Positions 8,363 to 16,258 of a stretch of 64,000 bases of DNA are shown here, piece after piece. The notes below the pieces were generated by a model, which worked only from the letters and a program-made list of their open reading frames with translations, ran no database searches and had not been told where the DNA came from. A program made the position numbers and the translations under genes. The stretch's first letter is position 1; each line of letters opens with the position of its first letter. Source of the stretch: Streptomyces sp. NBC_01460 (GTDB taxonomy: Bacteria > Actinomycetota > Actinomycetes > Streptomycetales > Streptomycetaceae); assembly GCF_036227405.1 (NCBI RefSeq), contig NZ_CP109473.1, positions 1,302,001 through 1,366,000 of the forward strand, written 5' to 3'.

Positions 8363-9402
8363 GCGGCCACCGTGCTCGCCGCGCTGTGCACGTGTCCCGC
8401 GTGGTCGTGGATGTCGGCGCGGGAGGTCACTCCCGTGAGGACGCCCTGCGCGTCGACCCGGGCGACCAGGGCGCTCGGCGCGGCGATCGACTCGTTGAGC
8501 GCCGAGAGGAGGGAGTCCGTGTCCCGCAGCGGCCGGACCGGGGCCTCCGCGTCCGTCTCGGTGTCGCGCCAGGCCAGCGGCTTGCGGGCGGCGTCGAGCG
8601 TCAGCTGCCAGCGGGTGCCTTCGGGAGCGGGTCCCTGCGGGACCTCCGCGAGCGTCGTCAGGGACAGGAGCTTCAGGCCGCGCTCCGCGCCCAGGAAGTC
8701 CGCGACGAAGGCGTCCGAGGGGCGGGCCAGGAGTTCGGCGGGGCCCGCGCACTGGACGAGGTGGCCGCCGGTGCGGAAGACGGCTATGCGGTCGCCGAGC
8801 CGCACGGCCTCGTCGATGTCGTGCGTGACGAAGACGATGGTCTTGCTCAACTCCCTCTGGAGTCTCAGCAGTTCGTCCTGGAGCTGGGTGCGGACGACGG
8901 GGTCGACGGCGCCGAACGGCTCGTCCATCAGCAGCACGGGCGGGTCGGCGGCGAGCGCGCGGGCCACGCCGACCCGCTGCTGCTGACCGCCGGAGAGCTG
9001 GTGGGGGTAGCGCTTCCCGGCGTCGGCGGCGAGGCCGACCGTCTCCAGGAGTTCGGCCGCCCGCGCCCGGGCCTTCCTGCGGCCCCAGCCGAGCAGCAGC
9101 GGCACGGTCGCGATGTTGTCCAGGACCGTGCGGTGCGGGAAGAGCCCGGACTGCTGGATCACGTAACCGATGGAGCGGCGCAGCTCGGCGGCGTCCTGCT
9201 CCAGGACGTCCTTGCCGTTGACCCTGATCGTCCCGGAGGTCGGATCGACCATCCGGTTGATCATGCGGAGCGTCGTCGTCTTGCCGCAACCGGAAGACCC
9301 GACGAGGACGGTCACGCCCCCTTCCGGCATCTCGAGGGTGAGGTCGTGCACCGCGGTTGTGCCGTTCGGGAAGCGCTTGTGGACCGTATCGAATTGGATC
9401 AT
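8359..9402 (-). CDS. quaternary-amine ABC transporter ATPase with CBS-like tail
   Basis: A 347-residue OpuCA/ProV-type ATPase. Walker A GSSGCGKTT is at 35-43, the Q-loop near IQQSGLFPH, signature LSGGQQQ at 136-142, Walker B VLLMDEP at 156-162, and the H-loop His in FVTHD near 193. The C-terminal 100 residues contain a degenerate CBS-type region (RPLRDTDSLLSALNES through TGVTSRADI), which in OpuA senses ionic strength. It is the first gene of the operon ATPase-permease-permease-lipoprotein-NCS1 permease and is divergent from the lyase gene across 148 bp. Confidence 0.9.
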   Translation of the reverse strand: MIQFDTVHKRFPNGTTAVHDLTLEMPEGGVTVLVGSSGCGKTTTLRMINRMVDPTSGTIRVNGKDVLEQDAAELRRSIGYVIQQSGLFPHRTVLDNIATVPLLLGWGRRKARARAAELLETVGLAADAGKRYPHQLSGGQQQRVGVARALAADPPVLLMDEPFGAVDPVVRTQLQDELLRLQRELSKTIVFVTHDIDEAVRLGDRIAVFRTGGHLVQCAGPAELLARPSDAFVADFLGAERGLKLLSLTTLAEVPQGPAPEGTRWQLTLDAARKPLAWRDTETDAEAPVRPLRDTDSLLSALNESIAAPSALVARVDAQGVLTGVTSRADIHDHAGHVHSAASTVAA

Positions 9403-9550
9403 GAGGAGTCCCTTGCCCGGCTGTATATCGTCATGCAGACTTCTTGGTGACTGAATAGATTGTCAATAGTTCGTCGCCGCTCAGGCGTAAATCCCTGGTT
9501 ACTCATGGCTGTAGAGCGAGACGGAACGCCCGGTTGAGGAGGAATCACGA

Positions 9551-11080
9551 GTGATGTCGTCTCGTATCGCGGACAGGGCGACCGACACCAGCAGTGCGAC
9601 CGTCGTCCTGGACGGCCGAGGACTGATGGTCGCAGATGTCGTACGCATGGCCGAATCCACCGCAAAACCCGTTCCGGGAGAGGACGGGATGAAGCGCGTG
9701 GAGGCATCGTGGAACGCCGCGCGGGAGATCGCCTCGTGGGGTCGTGTCTACGGCCGCTCCACCGGCGTGGGCGCCAACCGGAATGAGTCCGTGCCCACGG
9801 AGGCGGCAGCCGATCACGGCCTGCGGCTCCTGCGCAGCCACGCCGGGGCGATCGGTGAGGAGCTGCCCGCACGACAGGTGCGCGCCATGCTCGCGGTCCG
9901 CGCCAACCAGCTGCTGGCCGGTGGTGCCGGCCTGCGGCCGACCGTCGTCACGGCCCTCTGCGAGGCCCTGGGGACGGGTGCCTACCCCAAGGTCAACGAA
10001 TTCGGTTCGGTCGGCACCGGCGACATCGCCGCCCTCGCCCAGATGGGTCTCGCGCTGGCGGGCGAACACCCCTGGGAGGGGTCGGGTGCGGCCCCCGGCC
10101 CGCAGCCCCTGGACAACAACGACGCCCTTGCCCTGATCAGCAGCAACGCCCTCACCCTCGGCCAGTCCGCGCTCGCGCTGCACGAGCTGCGCGGCCTGAT
10201 CGCGGCCACCCAGGTGGTGGCCGCGCTGTCCCTGATGGCGATCGACGGTTCGTACGAGGCGTACGCGCTGCCCGTGCACGAGGCACGACGGCACGCGGGG
10301 TCGTACGCGGTCGCGGAGCGGATGCGGCGGCTGCTCGGCGCACCCGACCGCCCCACACCTCCACTCGGCCGGATCCAGGACCCGTACGGCTTCCGCTGCG
10401 TACCGCAGATCCACGGGCCTGCGCACGATGCGGCGGACGCGCTCGAAGACGTCCTCACGGTCGAGATCAACGCGGCGGCCGAGAACCCGCTGATCTCGGC
10501 GGACGACCGGGCCGCCTACCACCACGGCGGCTTCTACCTCGCCCAACTCGCCCTTTCGCTCGACCACTTCAGGCTGGCGGTGACACAGGCGGCACGTCTG
10601 TCGACCTCGCGCCTCTCGACGCTGAACGAGCCGGGCTTCACCCGCCTGCGGCCGTTCCTCGCGGACGGCGAGCCCGCGTCGTCGGGCGTGATGATCCTCG
10701 AATACGCCGCAGGGGCGGCCCTCGGCGACCTGCGGGCCTTCTCGGCGCCCGCCTCCCTCGGCCACGCGGTGCTCTCGCGGGGCGTCGAGGAGCAGGCCAG
10801 CTTCGCCTCGCTCGCGGCCCGCCAGACGCTGCGCGCCTGCGCGGCGTACCGGCTCGTCGTGGGCTGCGAACTCGTCTCAGCGGTACGGGCGTTGCGCCAG
10901 CGCGACATGCGGCTCGATCCGGAGCTGCCCGTCGGCCGTGCCTTCGAGCTGGCGGACGCCGCGCTCGACGCGGAGCTGGCCGACCGGCCGCTGACGGACG
11001 ACGTGACCAGGGCGGCCGGCCTGCTCGACCGGTTCACCGAGCTGTGGCTGGACCTCGGGTCCGGGGTGAACGGCGCCTGA
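9551..11080 (+). CDS. histidine-ammonia-lyase family protein lacking the MIO triad
   Basis: A 509-residue member of the aromatic amino acid lyase fold. Family landmarks are present: YGRSTGVG (Tyr/Gly loop), FRCVPQIHGPAHDA (the RCxPQ active-site Arg), a DNNDAL equivalent of the NG(S/T)D region, and GVEEQASFAS (the late Glu/Gln motif). However, the segment that in HutH reads GSVGASGDLAPL is here GSVGTGDIAALA (residues 152-163, bases 10004-10039). The self-cyclising Ala-Ser-Gly is replaced by Gly-Thr-Gly and the segment is one residue shorter, so no normal MIO group can form. Known relatives without MIO (ergothionase) eliminate trimethylamine from betaines. The divergent betaine-type importer supports such a role here (inference). 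The GTG at 9551 has a strong AGGAGGAA ribosome site 7 nt upstream. Confidence 0.8.
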   Translation: MMSSRIADRATDTSSATVVLDGRGLMVADVVRMAESTAKPVPGEDGMKRVEASWNAAREIASWGRVYGRSTGVGANRNESVPTEAAADHGLRLLRSHAGAIGEELPARQVRAMLAVRANQLLAGGAGLRPTVVTALCEALGTGAYPKVNEFGSVGTGDIAALAQMGLALAGEHPWEGSGAAPGPQPLDNNDALALISSNALTLGQSALALHELRGLIAATQVVAALSLMAIDGSYEAYALPVHEARRHAGSYAVAERMRRLLGAPDRPTPPLGRIQDPYGFRCVPQIHGPAHDAADALEDVLTVEINAAAENPLISADDRAAYHHGGFYLAQLALSLDHFRLAVTQAARLSTSRLSTLNEPGFTRLRPFLADGEPASSGVMILEYAAGAALGDLRAFSAPASLGHAVLSRGVEEQASFASLAARQTLRACAAYRLVVGCELVSAVRALRQRDMRLDPELPVGRAFELADAALDAELADRPLTDDVTRAAGLLDRFTELWLDLGSGVNGA

Positions 11081-11097
11081 GCGCCGGGGCGTCACCT

Positions 11098-12462
11098 TCA
11101 GGGCCGCGACGCGGCCCGCCCCGGCGACGGCCAGGTGGGGTGGTACCGGTCGATGGCGTAGTGGTGCCGGTGCCGCCAGCCGTCCCGGGTGGGGCTCGCT
11201 CCGGTCAGGTGCGGATGGCCGGGCTCCAGTCCGGCGTGGACGTGGTCGAGCTGGGCCGGGTCACCCACGGGCCAGAGCGCGGTGGCGGCGAGGGTCGCGG
11301 CGAGGGCGACGGCGCCGAGGACGACGGCGGTGACCGGGAGACCCGCACCGGCGGCGAGCCACCCCGCGAGCGGGTAGGTCAGCAGCCAGCAGCCGTGGGA
11401 GAGGGAGAACTGGGTGCTGAAGGCGGCGGGCAGGTCGGGGGTGGTGACGGAGCGGCGGATGACCCGGCCGCCCGGTGTGAGGACGGCGGAGGAAGCCGCG
11501 CCGATCAGCGCCCAGACGGCGAGGACCGCCGCCCACGACCAGGTGCTCGGCGCGGCGGCGCTGAGGGCGGCGACCGCGACGAGGGTGACGGGGAGCATGC
11601 CGCCGGCCGTGAGCATGACCGCGCGGTCTCCGGCCCTGTGCAGCAGACGGGGCAGGAGCAGCGCGGCGGCGACGGATCCCGCACCGTAGGCGCCGAGCGC
11701 GAGGGACAGCGCGCTGTCGGGGCGGTGGAAGTGGTCCCGTACGAGGACGACGGTGTCGACGAAGACGATCGCCCCGGTCGCCGCGACGGCGAGGTCGAGC
11801 GCGAGCAGGGCCCGCAGCCGCGGGGTCGCCCGGAACAGGCGGGTCCCGCGGACCGCCCTGGCACGGGCACCCCCCGGGTGTTCCGGCGCGGCGGGTTTCG
11901 GCAACGCCACGGAGACGACGAGGGCCGCGGAGGCGAGGAAGCCGGCCGCGGTCCCGGCGAACAGCCAGTTGGAGGAGATGAGGGTCAGCAGGCCGGCGGC
12001 GAGCGCGGGGCTGAACAGGCTCTCGAGATCGTAGGCGAGCCGGGACAACGAGAGGGCCCGGGTGTAGTCGCGTTCCTCGGGCAGCACTTCGGGGATCGTG
12101 GCCTGGAAGGCCGGGGTGAACACCGCGGACGCCGCCTGCAGGAGGAGGATCAGGACGTAGATCTGCCACACCTGGGTGACGAACGGCAGGGCGAGCGCGA
12201 CACCGGCCCGGGTGACGTCCGCCGCCACCAGCAGCGTGCGGCGCGGCACGCGGTCGGCGAAGGCACCCGCCAGGGGGGCGACGCCCACGTAGGCGACCAT
12301 CTTGATCGCCAGGGCGGTCCCCAGGACGGCCGAGGCGCCACGGCCCGCGATGTCGTAGGCGAGCAGGCTCAGCGCGACGGTGGCAAGTCCGGTGCCCACC
12401 AGGGCGACGACCTGTGCGGTGAACAGGTGGCGGTAGGTGCGGTTGCGCATCACGGAGAGCAT
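11098..12462 (-). CDS. MFS transporter (enterobactin/macrolide-exporter type)
   Basis: A 454-residue, 12-segment major facilitator. It has LAGAFADRVPRRTLL (motif A between segments 2 and 3) and a central cytoplasmic loop rich in Arg. The type is that of drug and siderophore exporters. The frame is open to 12528, but the ATG at 12462 is chosen because it has an AGGGACGGGG ribosome site and lies downstream of the palindromic operator at 12502-12535, which would otherwise be inside the gene. It follows the ArsR gene on the same strand, so ArsR probably represses it. The C-terminal 55 residues are a soluble His-rich tail (HVHAGLEPGHPHL, WRHRHHYAIDRYH), possibly metal-related. A 7-bp perfect hairpin at 11101-11117 near its 3' end could end the lyase transcript. 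Confidence 0.82.
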   Translation of the reverse strand: MLSVMRNRTYRHLFTAQVVALVGTGLATVALSLLAYDIAGRGASAVLGTALAIKMVAYVGVAPLAGAFADRVPRRTLLVAADVTRAGVALALPFVTQVWQIYVLILLLQAASAVFTPAFQATIPEVLPEERDYTRALSLSRLAYDLESLFSPALAAGLLTLISSNWLFAGTAAGFLASAALVVSVALPKPAAPEHPGGARARAVRGTRLFRATPRLRALLALDLAVAATGAIVFVDTVVLVRDHFHRPDSALSLALGAYGAGSVAAALLLPRLLHRAGDRAVMLTAGGMLPVTLVAVAALSAAAPSTWSWAAVLAVWALIGAASSAVLTPGGRVIRRSVTTPDLPAAFSTQFSLSHGCWLLTYPLAGWLAAGAGLPVTAVVLGAVALAATLAATALWPVGDPAQLDHVHAGLEPGHPHLTGASPTRDGWRHRHHYAIDRYHPTWPSPGRAASRP

Positions 12463-12501
12463 CGGCCCCGTCCCTGATCGACGTGAGGAGACCATGCCAT
12501 T

Positions 12502-12535
12502 AGACAACATGTGCACACCTGCGCACATGTTGTCT
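12502..12535. promoter_or_regulatory. 13-8-13 palindromic operator for the ArsR protein
   Basis: AGACAACATGTGC (12502-12514) and GCACATGTTGTCT (12523-12535) are perfect inverted repeats around an 8-bp spacer. The element lies between the ArsR stop and the MFS start. On the minus strand the TTGTCTAAT at its edge could act as a -10 region for the MFS gene. The dyad size suits a winged-helix ArsR dimer. The assignment is inference from position and symmetry. Confidence 0.6.
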
Positions 12536-12570
12536 TCAGGCCACCGCCGCCCCCTCAGGGTGAAGTCCGG

Positions 12571-12927
12571 TCAGTCGTGGGGCGGCAGAGCCCTGATCTG
12601 GTGGTCGGCGACGCTCAACGCCTCGTCGACCAGGCGGCGCAGATGGCCGTGGCGCAGGGAGTAGACGACCCTGCGACCGTCCTTGCGGGTCGCGACCAGG
12701 CCGGCGAGACGCAGCTTGGCCAGGTGCTGGCTGACGGAGGTCCGGGCGGCACCGCACGCCTCGGTCAGCGTGGTCACATCGGCCTCGCCCTGCCCGAGCC
12801 GCTGCAGCAGGGCCAGGCGCGTACGGTCCGCGAGCAGGGCCAGGACCGACGCGGCGACGTCCAGCCGCTCCCCCGCCTTCTCCTCCTGCAGATGAATCGC
12901 ACCTGCTGAACCCGCGCGTGAAGCCAT
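12571..12927 (-). CDS. ArsR-family winged-helix transcriptional repressor
   Basis: A 118-residue protein with the ArsR/SmtB HTH: VLALLADRTRLALLQRLGQGEADVTTL (helix-turn-helix entry), then RTSVSQHLAKLRLAGLV (recognition helix) and the beta-wing TRKDGRRVVYSL. A single Cys (EACGAART) lies near the recognition helix, but there is no ELCVCDL metal site, so the inducer is unlikely to be arsenite by the classical mechanism. The start at 12927 is the first ATG giving a normal family length. It precedes the MFS exporter on the same strand with the operator between them. Confidence 0.85.
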   Translation of the reverse strand: MASRAGSAGAIHLQEEKAGERLDVAASVLALLADRTRLALLQRLGQGEADVTTLTEACGAARTSVSQHLAKLRLAGLVATRKDGRRVVYSLRHGHLRRLVDEALSVADHQIRALPPHD

Positions 12928-13088
12928 GCGCCCATCGTAGAGGTGGGTCCGGGAGCGACGTCCCCGTGCGCGCGTCCCGGCACCGGCCCCCGCGGAGAGA
13001 CCGGGCCTGCGGCGGCGTAGTGTGGCGCGCCCCGCAGCACGCCGGCTCGACGGCCGGCTGCCGAAGCCGACCAGACCGCGGAGCACCC

Positions 13089-13622
13089 GTGAACGCCACG
13101 TCGATTCGCCTGATCGACCCCTCCGACGGTCCCGCGCTCTCCGGCCTGCTCGCCCGGGACGCACAGGCGTACGCGCGCTGGCTGCCCGCCCGGCCCGCGG
13201 ACTTCTACACGCCGGAGGGGCAGGCCTCGGTCGTCGACTCCCTGCTGGCCTCGCACACCAGGGGACTCGCATGGCCCGGCGTCATGGTCTCCGGCGAGAC
13301 CGTGATCGGCCAGATCAGCATCAGCTCGATCCTGCGCGGCCCGTTCCAGAAGGGGTACCTCGGCTACTGGGTCTCCTCCCTCCACCAGGGCCGCGGACAC
13401 ACGAGCCGTGCCGTCGGCCTCGCGCTGCGGATCGCCGAGGACGAGCTGGATCTCCACCGGCTGGAAGCACACACCCGGCTGGACAACGTCGCGTCCCAGG
13501 CGGTCCTCCGCAAGCACGGATTCCGTTCCTGGGGCATCGCCCACGACCACTTCCACGCCGACGGCGCCTGGCACGACGAGGTGTTCTGGGAGAGGAGACT
13601 GGCCGGCGGGTCCGTCTCCTGA
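13089..13622 (+). CDS. RimJ/RimL-type GNAT N-acetyltransferase
   Basis: A 177-residue acetyl-CoA-dependent N-acyltransferase. The GNAT motif A is YWVSSLHQGRGHTSRAVGLAL (pyrophosphate loop QGRGHT). The following LDLHRLEAHTRLDNVASQAVLRKHGF is motif B of the ribosomal-protein Ser/Ala acetyltransferase-like branch. The GTG at 13089 is chosen because the beta-1 strand (SIRLIDPSDG) starts right after it; the upstream frame crosses the ArsR promoter. The substrate could be a protein N-terminus, an antibiotic or a small amine. Confidence 0.82.
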   Translation: MNATSIRLIDPSDGPALSGLLARDAQAYARWLPARPADFYTPEGQASVVDSLLASHTRGLAWPGVMVSGETVIGQISISSILRGPFQKGYLGYWVSSLHQGRGHTSRAVGLALRIAEDELDLHRLEAHTRLDNVASQAVLRKHGFRSWGIAHDHFHADGAWHDEVFWERRLAGGSVS

Positions 13623-13663
13623 AGACGTCGACCACACGTCACACCCCCGAAGGGCCGGGACGA

Positions 13664-13768
13664 CTACGGCGTGCCCGGGAGCCGGACGGTGACGAGGAGG
13701 CCGCCGGCGGGGCGGGGGACGAGGTCGAGGGTCCCGTCATGGGCGCGGACGATGCGGTGCACCGGGGC
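13664..13768 (-). pseudogene. remnant of a sensor histidine kinase C-terminus
   Basis: On the minus strand, 13768 to 13664 reads about 34 codons ending APVHRIVRAHDGTLDL followed by VPRPAGG and LLVTVRLPGTP-stop. This is the last helix and strand of a HATPase_c domain. The N and G boxes and the whole kinase are absent upstream, where the frame loses similarity. It is a decayed tail of a two-component kinase in the 289-bp gap between the GNAT and LysR genes. Confidence 0.65.
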
Positions 13769-13911
13769 CGACGCCCTCTGGGTGGGGGTTCGTGTCCCCA
13801 TCGCGGGCGGAGGGGCGTTGCGGTGGCGTATGCGGTTCTCGATACGCGCGCGATACGTTCCGGAGACCGGCCGGCCCGGGGTTACGGCCCGTCCCCGTGA
13901 CCGGGCCGCTT

Positions 13912-14847
13912 TCAGCGCCTGAACACCCAGCTCGGCGTCCAGGTCCCGGCGGCGTCATGGCCGGCCGTCGCGTCGGCGAGGTGGGAGCGGAGCGTGGCCA
14001 GCGCCGGGTGGGGGTTGTCGCGGTGCCACAGGAGCGAGTGCGGATAGACGGGCGTCGGGCCGGTCACCGGGATGCGGCGCAGCCCGTGGCCGGAGGGCCA
14101 GACCAGGCGGGTGTGCCCGCCCATGAAGGTGGCCAGGGCCGGTGTGTCGGCCACGGTGTCGAGGAGCGCGTCGGACCCGAAGTTGGGGCCGGTCGCCTCG
14201 ATGGTGAGACCGAACGCGGCGACGAGGTCGTCGTAGTAGGCGGCCCACTCCGTGCCGGGCACGATGCCGGGCATCCAGATCCGGTGCCCGGCGAGCTGCG
14301 CGACGGTCACCGACCGGGCGCCCGCGAGCGCGTGGGCGGGGCCGGTGAGGAGCTGGAGCTCCTCGTCGAGCACCCGGACGGACTGGATGTCGTCGGGGAG
14401 CGGCCGGCCGGGCGCGGCGACGGCGCGGAAGGTCGCGTCGATCTCCCCGGACCGGATCGCGGCGACGGCCGTCTCGATGTCGTGCAGCATCACCACGTCG
14501 AGCTCGATCTCGGGGTGTGCGCGGTGGAATCCGCGCATCAGGCCCGAGGCCGCGACGCGCGAGGCGATGATGTCGACGCGCAGCGGCCGGCGGCCGGTGC
14601 GCACGGACGTGGCCGCCCGCTCGGCGACGCGCAGCAGCTCGCGCGCGTGCGGCAGGAACGCCTGCCCGTCGATGGTGAGCTCGGCACCGCGCGGAGTGCG
14701 GGTGAAGAGCCGCACCCCGAGGGTGCGTTCCAGGGCGGCGATGCGCTTGGAGACGGCCTGCTGGGTGACCGCGAGCTCGGCGGCGGCCTCCTGGAACTGC
14801 CCCGCGTCGGCGGCGGTGACGAAGGTCCGGACGGTGTCGAGGTCCAT
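13912..14847 (-). CDS. LysR-family transcriptional regulator
   Basis: A 311-residue LTTR. The N-terminal HTH is MDLDTVRTFVTAADAGQFQEAAAELAVTQ..VSKRIAALE (residues 1-41), with the conserved RLFTRTPRG turn. A periplasmic-binding-like effector domain covers about 90-300. It is divergent from the MFS transporter at 14974 with a perfect palindrome in the 126-bp gap, the classical LysR arrangement, so it probably activates or represses that transporter in response to its substrate. Confidence 0.88.
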   Translation of the reverse strand: MDLDTVRTFVTAADAGQFQEAAAELAVTQQAVSKRIAALERTLGVRLFTRTPRGAELTIDGQAFLPHARELLRVAERAATSVRTGRRPLRVDIIASRVAASGLMRGFHRAHPEIELDVVMLHDIETAVAAIRSGEIDATFRAVAAPGRPLPDDIQSVRVLDEELQLLTGPAHALAGARSVTVAQLAGHRIWMPGIVPGTEWAAYYDDLVAAFGLTIEATGPNFGSDALLDTVADTPALATFMGGHTRLVWPSGHGLRRIPVTGPTPVYPHSLLWHRDNPHPALATLRSHLADATAGHDAAGTWTPSWVFRR

Positions 14848-14863
14848 GCCGACACCCTACGGA

Positions 14864-14880
14864 CACAACCGTTGGTTGTG
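14864..14880. promoter_or_regulatory. palindromic LysR-type operator
   Basis: CACAACC (14864-14870), 3-bp spacer, GGTTGTG (14874-14880): a perfect 7-bp dyad 16 bp upstream of the LysR start, with a further partial half-site GGTGGTTGTTT at 14890-14900. The dyad is consistent with the dyadic sites bound by LysR proteins and sits in the LysR/MFS divergent promoter region. Confidence 0.55.
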
Positions 14881-14973
14881 CCGGACGCCCAGGTGGTTGT
14901 TTGATCCCCTGGTACGGCACTCGCTTTGATGCTCCCGATGGCGGAACGGTTGTACGGGTGAGAGGCGTCGGGC

Positions 14974-16218
14974 ATGGGCAACGGGCACCGGCTGGGGCGG
15001 CCGTTCGGGTGGCTCTGGGCAGCGTACGGGACCAGTGCGCTCGGTACCTGGCTCGCCTTCGGCGCCTTCCCCCTGATCGCCGTCCAGGTGCTGCACTCAG
15101 GACCGGCCGAGGTCGCCGCGCTCTCCTCGGTGGGGGCCGCGGTGGGCGCGGTGGTGGCGGTGCCGCTCGGCCCGTGGGTCGAGTTCAGGCGCAAGCGGCC
15201 CGTGCTGATCTCGATGGACCTGGTGCGGTTCGCGGCGCTGCTGACGGTTCCCGCCGCGTTCGCGCTCGGCGTCCTCACCTTCCTCCAGCTCCTGCTGGTC
15301 TCCGCCGTCGTCGCGGCGGCCGACATCACCTTCCGCGCCGCGTCGGGCGCCTACGTGAAGACGCTGCTGCCCGCCGAGGACCTGCTCGTGGCCAACGCCC
15401 GGTTCGAGTCCACGTCCTGGACCACCACGATCGTCGGACCGCCGCTGGGTGGCATGGCGATCGGGCTCCTCGGCCCGGTGGCGACGGTGGTGGCCGACGC
15501 GGTCAGCTGTCTGCTCTCGGCCCTGGGCATCCGCGCGACGGGCGGGAGCGAGCCGCCGCCGGAACGCCGGGAGGCCGTCCGCATGCGGGCGGGAGACCTC
15601 CTCGACGGCTGGCGGTACATCCTCGGCGACGCGGCACTGCGTCCGCTGTTCTTCAACACCGCCCTGTTCAACGGCCTGGTGATGGCCACCTCGCCGCTGC
15701 TCGCCGTCCTGATGCTCGGCCGGCTCGGCTTCGCCCCGTGGGAGTACGGCCTCGCCTTCGCCGCGCCCTCGGTCGGCGGGCTGCTCGGCGCGCGGCTGGC
15801 CCGGCCGCTCGTCGCCCGGTTCGGAGAGCACCGGGTCCTCGTCACAGCCGGGGCCCTGCGCGCGGTCTGGCCCGTCGGCCTGGCGTTCGTGGGGCCGGGG
15901 ACCGGAGGGCTGGTGCTCGTCATCGGCGTCGAGTCCGGGCTCATCCTCTGCTGCGGGATCTTCAACCCGGTCCAGGCCACCTGCCGGCTCCGGCGCACCG
16001 CGACCGACCGGGTCACCCGCACGCTGTCCGCGTGGGCGGTGACGACCAAGGCCGGCACGGCTCTCCTGACAGCCGTGTGGGGTGTGCTGGGCGGCCTGCT
16101 CGGCCCGCGTACCGCCATCGGCCTGGCCGGCGTGCTCCTGCTCGCGACCCCGCTGCTGCTCCCCCGCCGGGCAGCCGTGCCGCTCTCGGAGCCTGACCCG
16201 GCGCGGAGCCGTGTCTGA
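14974..16218 (+). CDS. MFS transporter
   Basis: A 414-residue, 10-12 segment major facilitator of the MFS_3/enterobactin-exporter-like type. There is an early charged loop after segment 2 (GPWVEFRRKRPVL, a variant of motif A), a central loop at about 187-210 and the segment-4/5 region SAVVAAADITFRAASGAYV. The ATG at 14974 has a GAGAGGCG ribosome site. It is probably controlled by the divergent LysR regulator. The cargo is unknown; small-molecule efflux is typical. Confidence 0.85.
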   Translation: MGNGHRLGRPFGWLWAAYGTSALGTWLAFGAFPLIAVQVLHSGPAEVAALSSVGAAVGAVVAVPLGPWVEFRRKRPVLISMDLVRFAALLTVPAAFALGVLTFLQLLLVSAVVAAADITFRAASGAYVKTLLPAEDLLVANARFESTSWTTTIVGPPLGGMAIGLLGPVATVVADAVSCLLSALGIRATGGSEPPPERREAVRMRAGDLLDGWRYILGDAALRPLFFNTALFNGLVMATSPLLAVLMLGRLGFAPWEYGLAFAAPSVGGLLGARLARPLVARFGEHRVLVTAGALRAVWPVGLAFVGPGTGGLVLVIGVESGLILCCGIFNPVQATCRLRRTATDRVTRTLSAWAVTTKAGTALLTAVWGVLGGLLGPRTAIGLAGVLLLATPLLLPRRAAVPLSEPDPARSRV

Positions 16219-16258
16219 CGGTGTTCCAGGGCGGCCACGACTGCCCGGAGGGGACGCC

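Noticed and set aside
9403..9550. TTGACA on the minus strand at 9461-9466 as a promoter for the ABC operon
   Set aside because: No acceptable -10 box at 16-19 bp spacing, so I do not list it as a promoter, although a divergent promoter must be in this gap.
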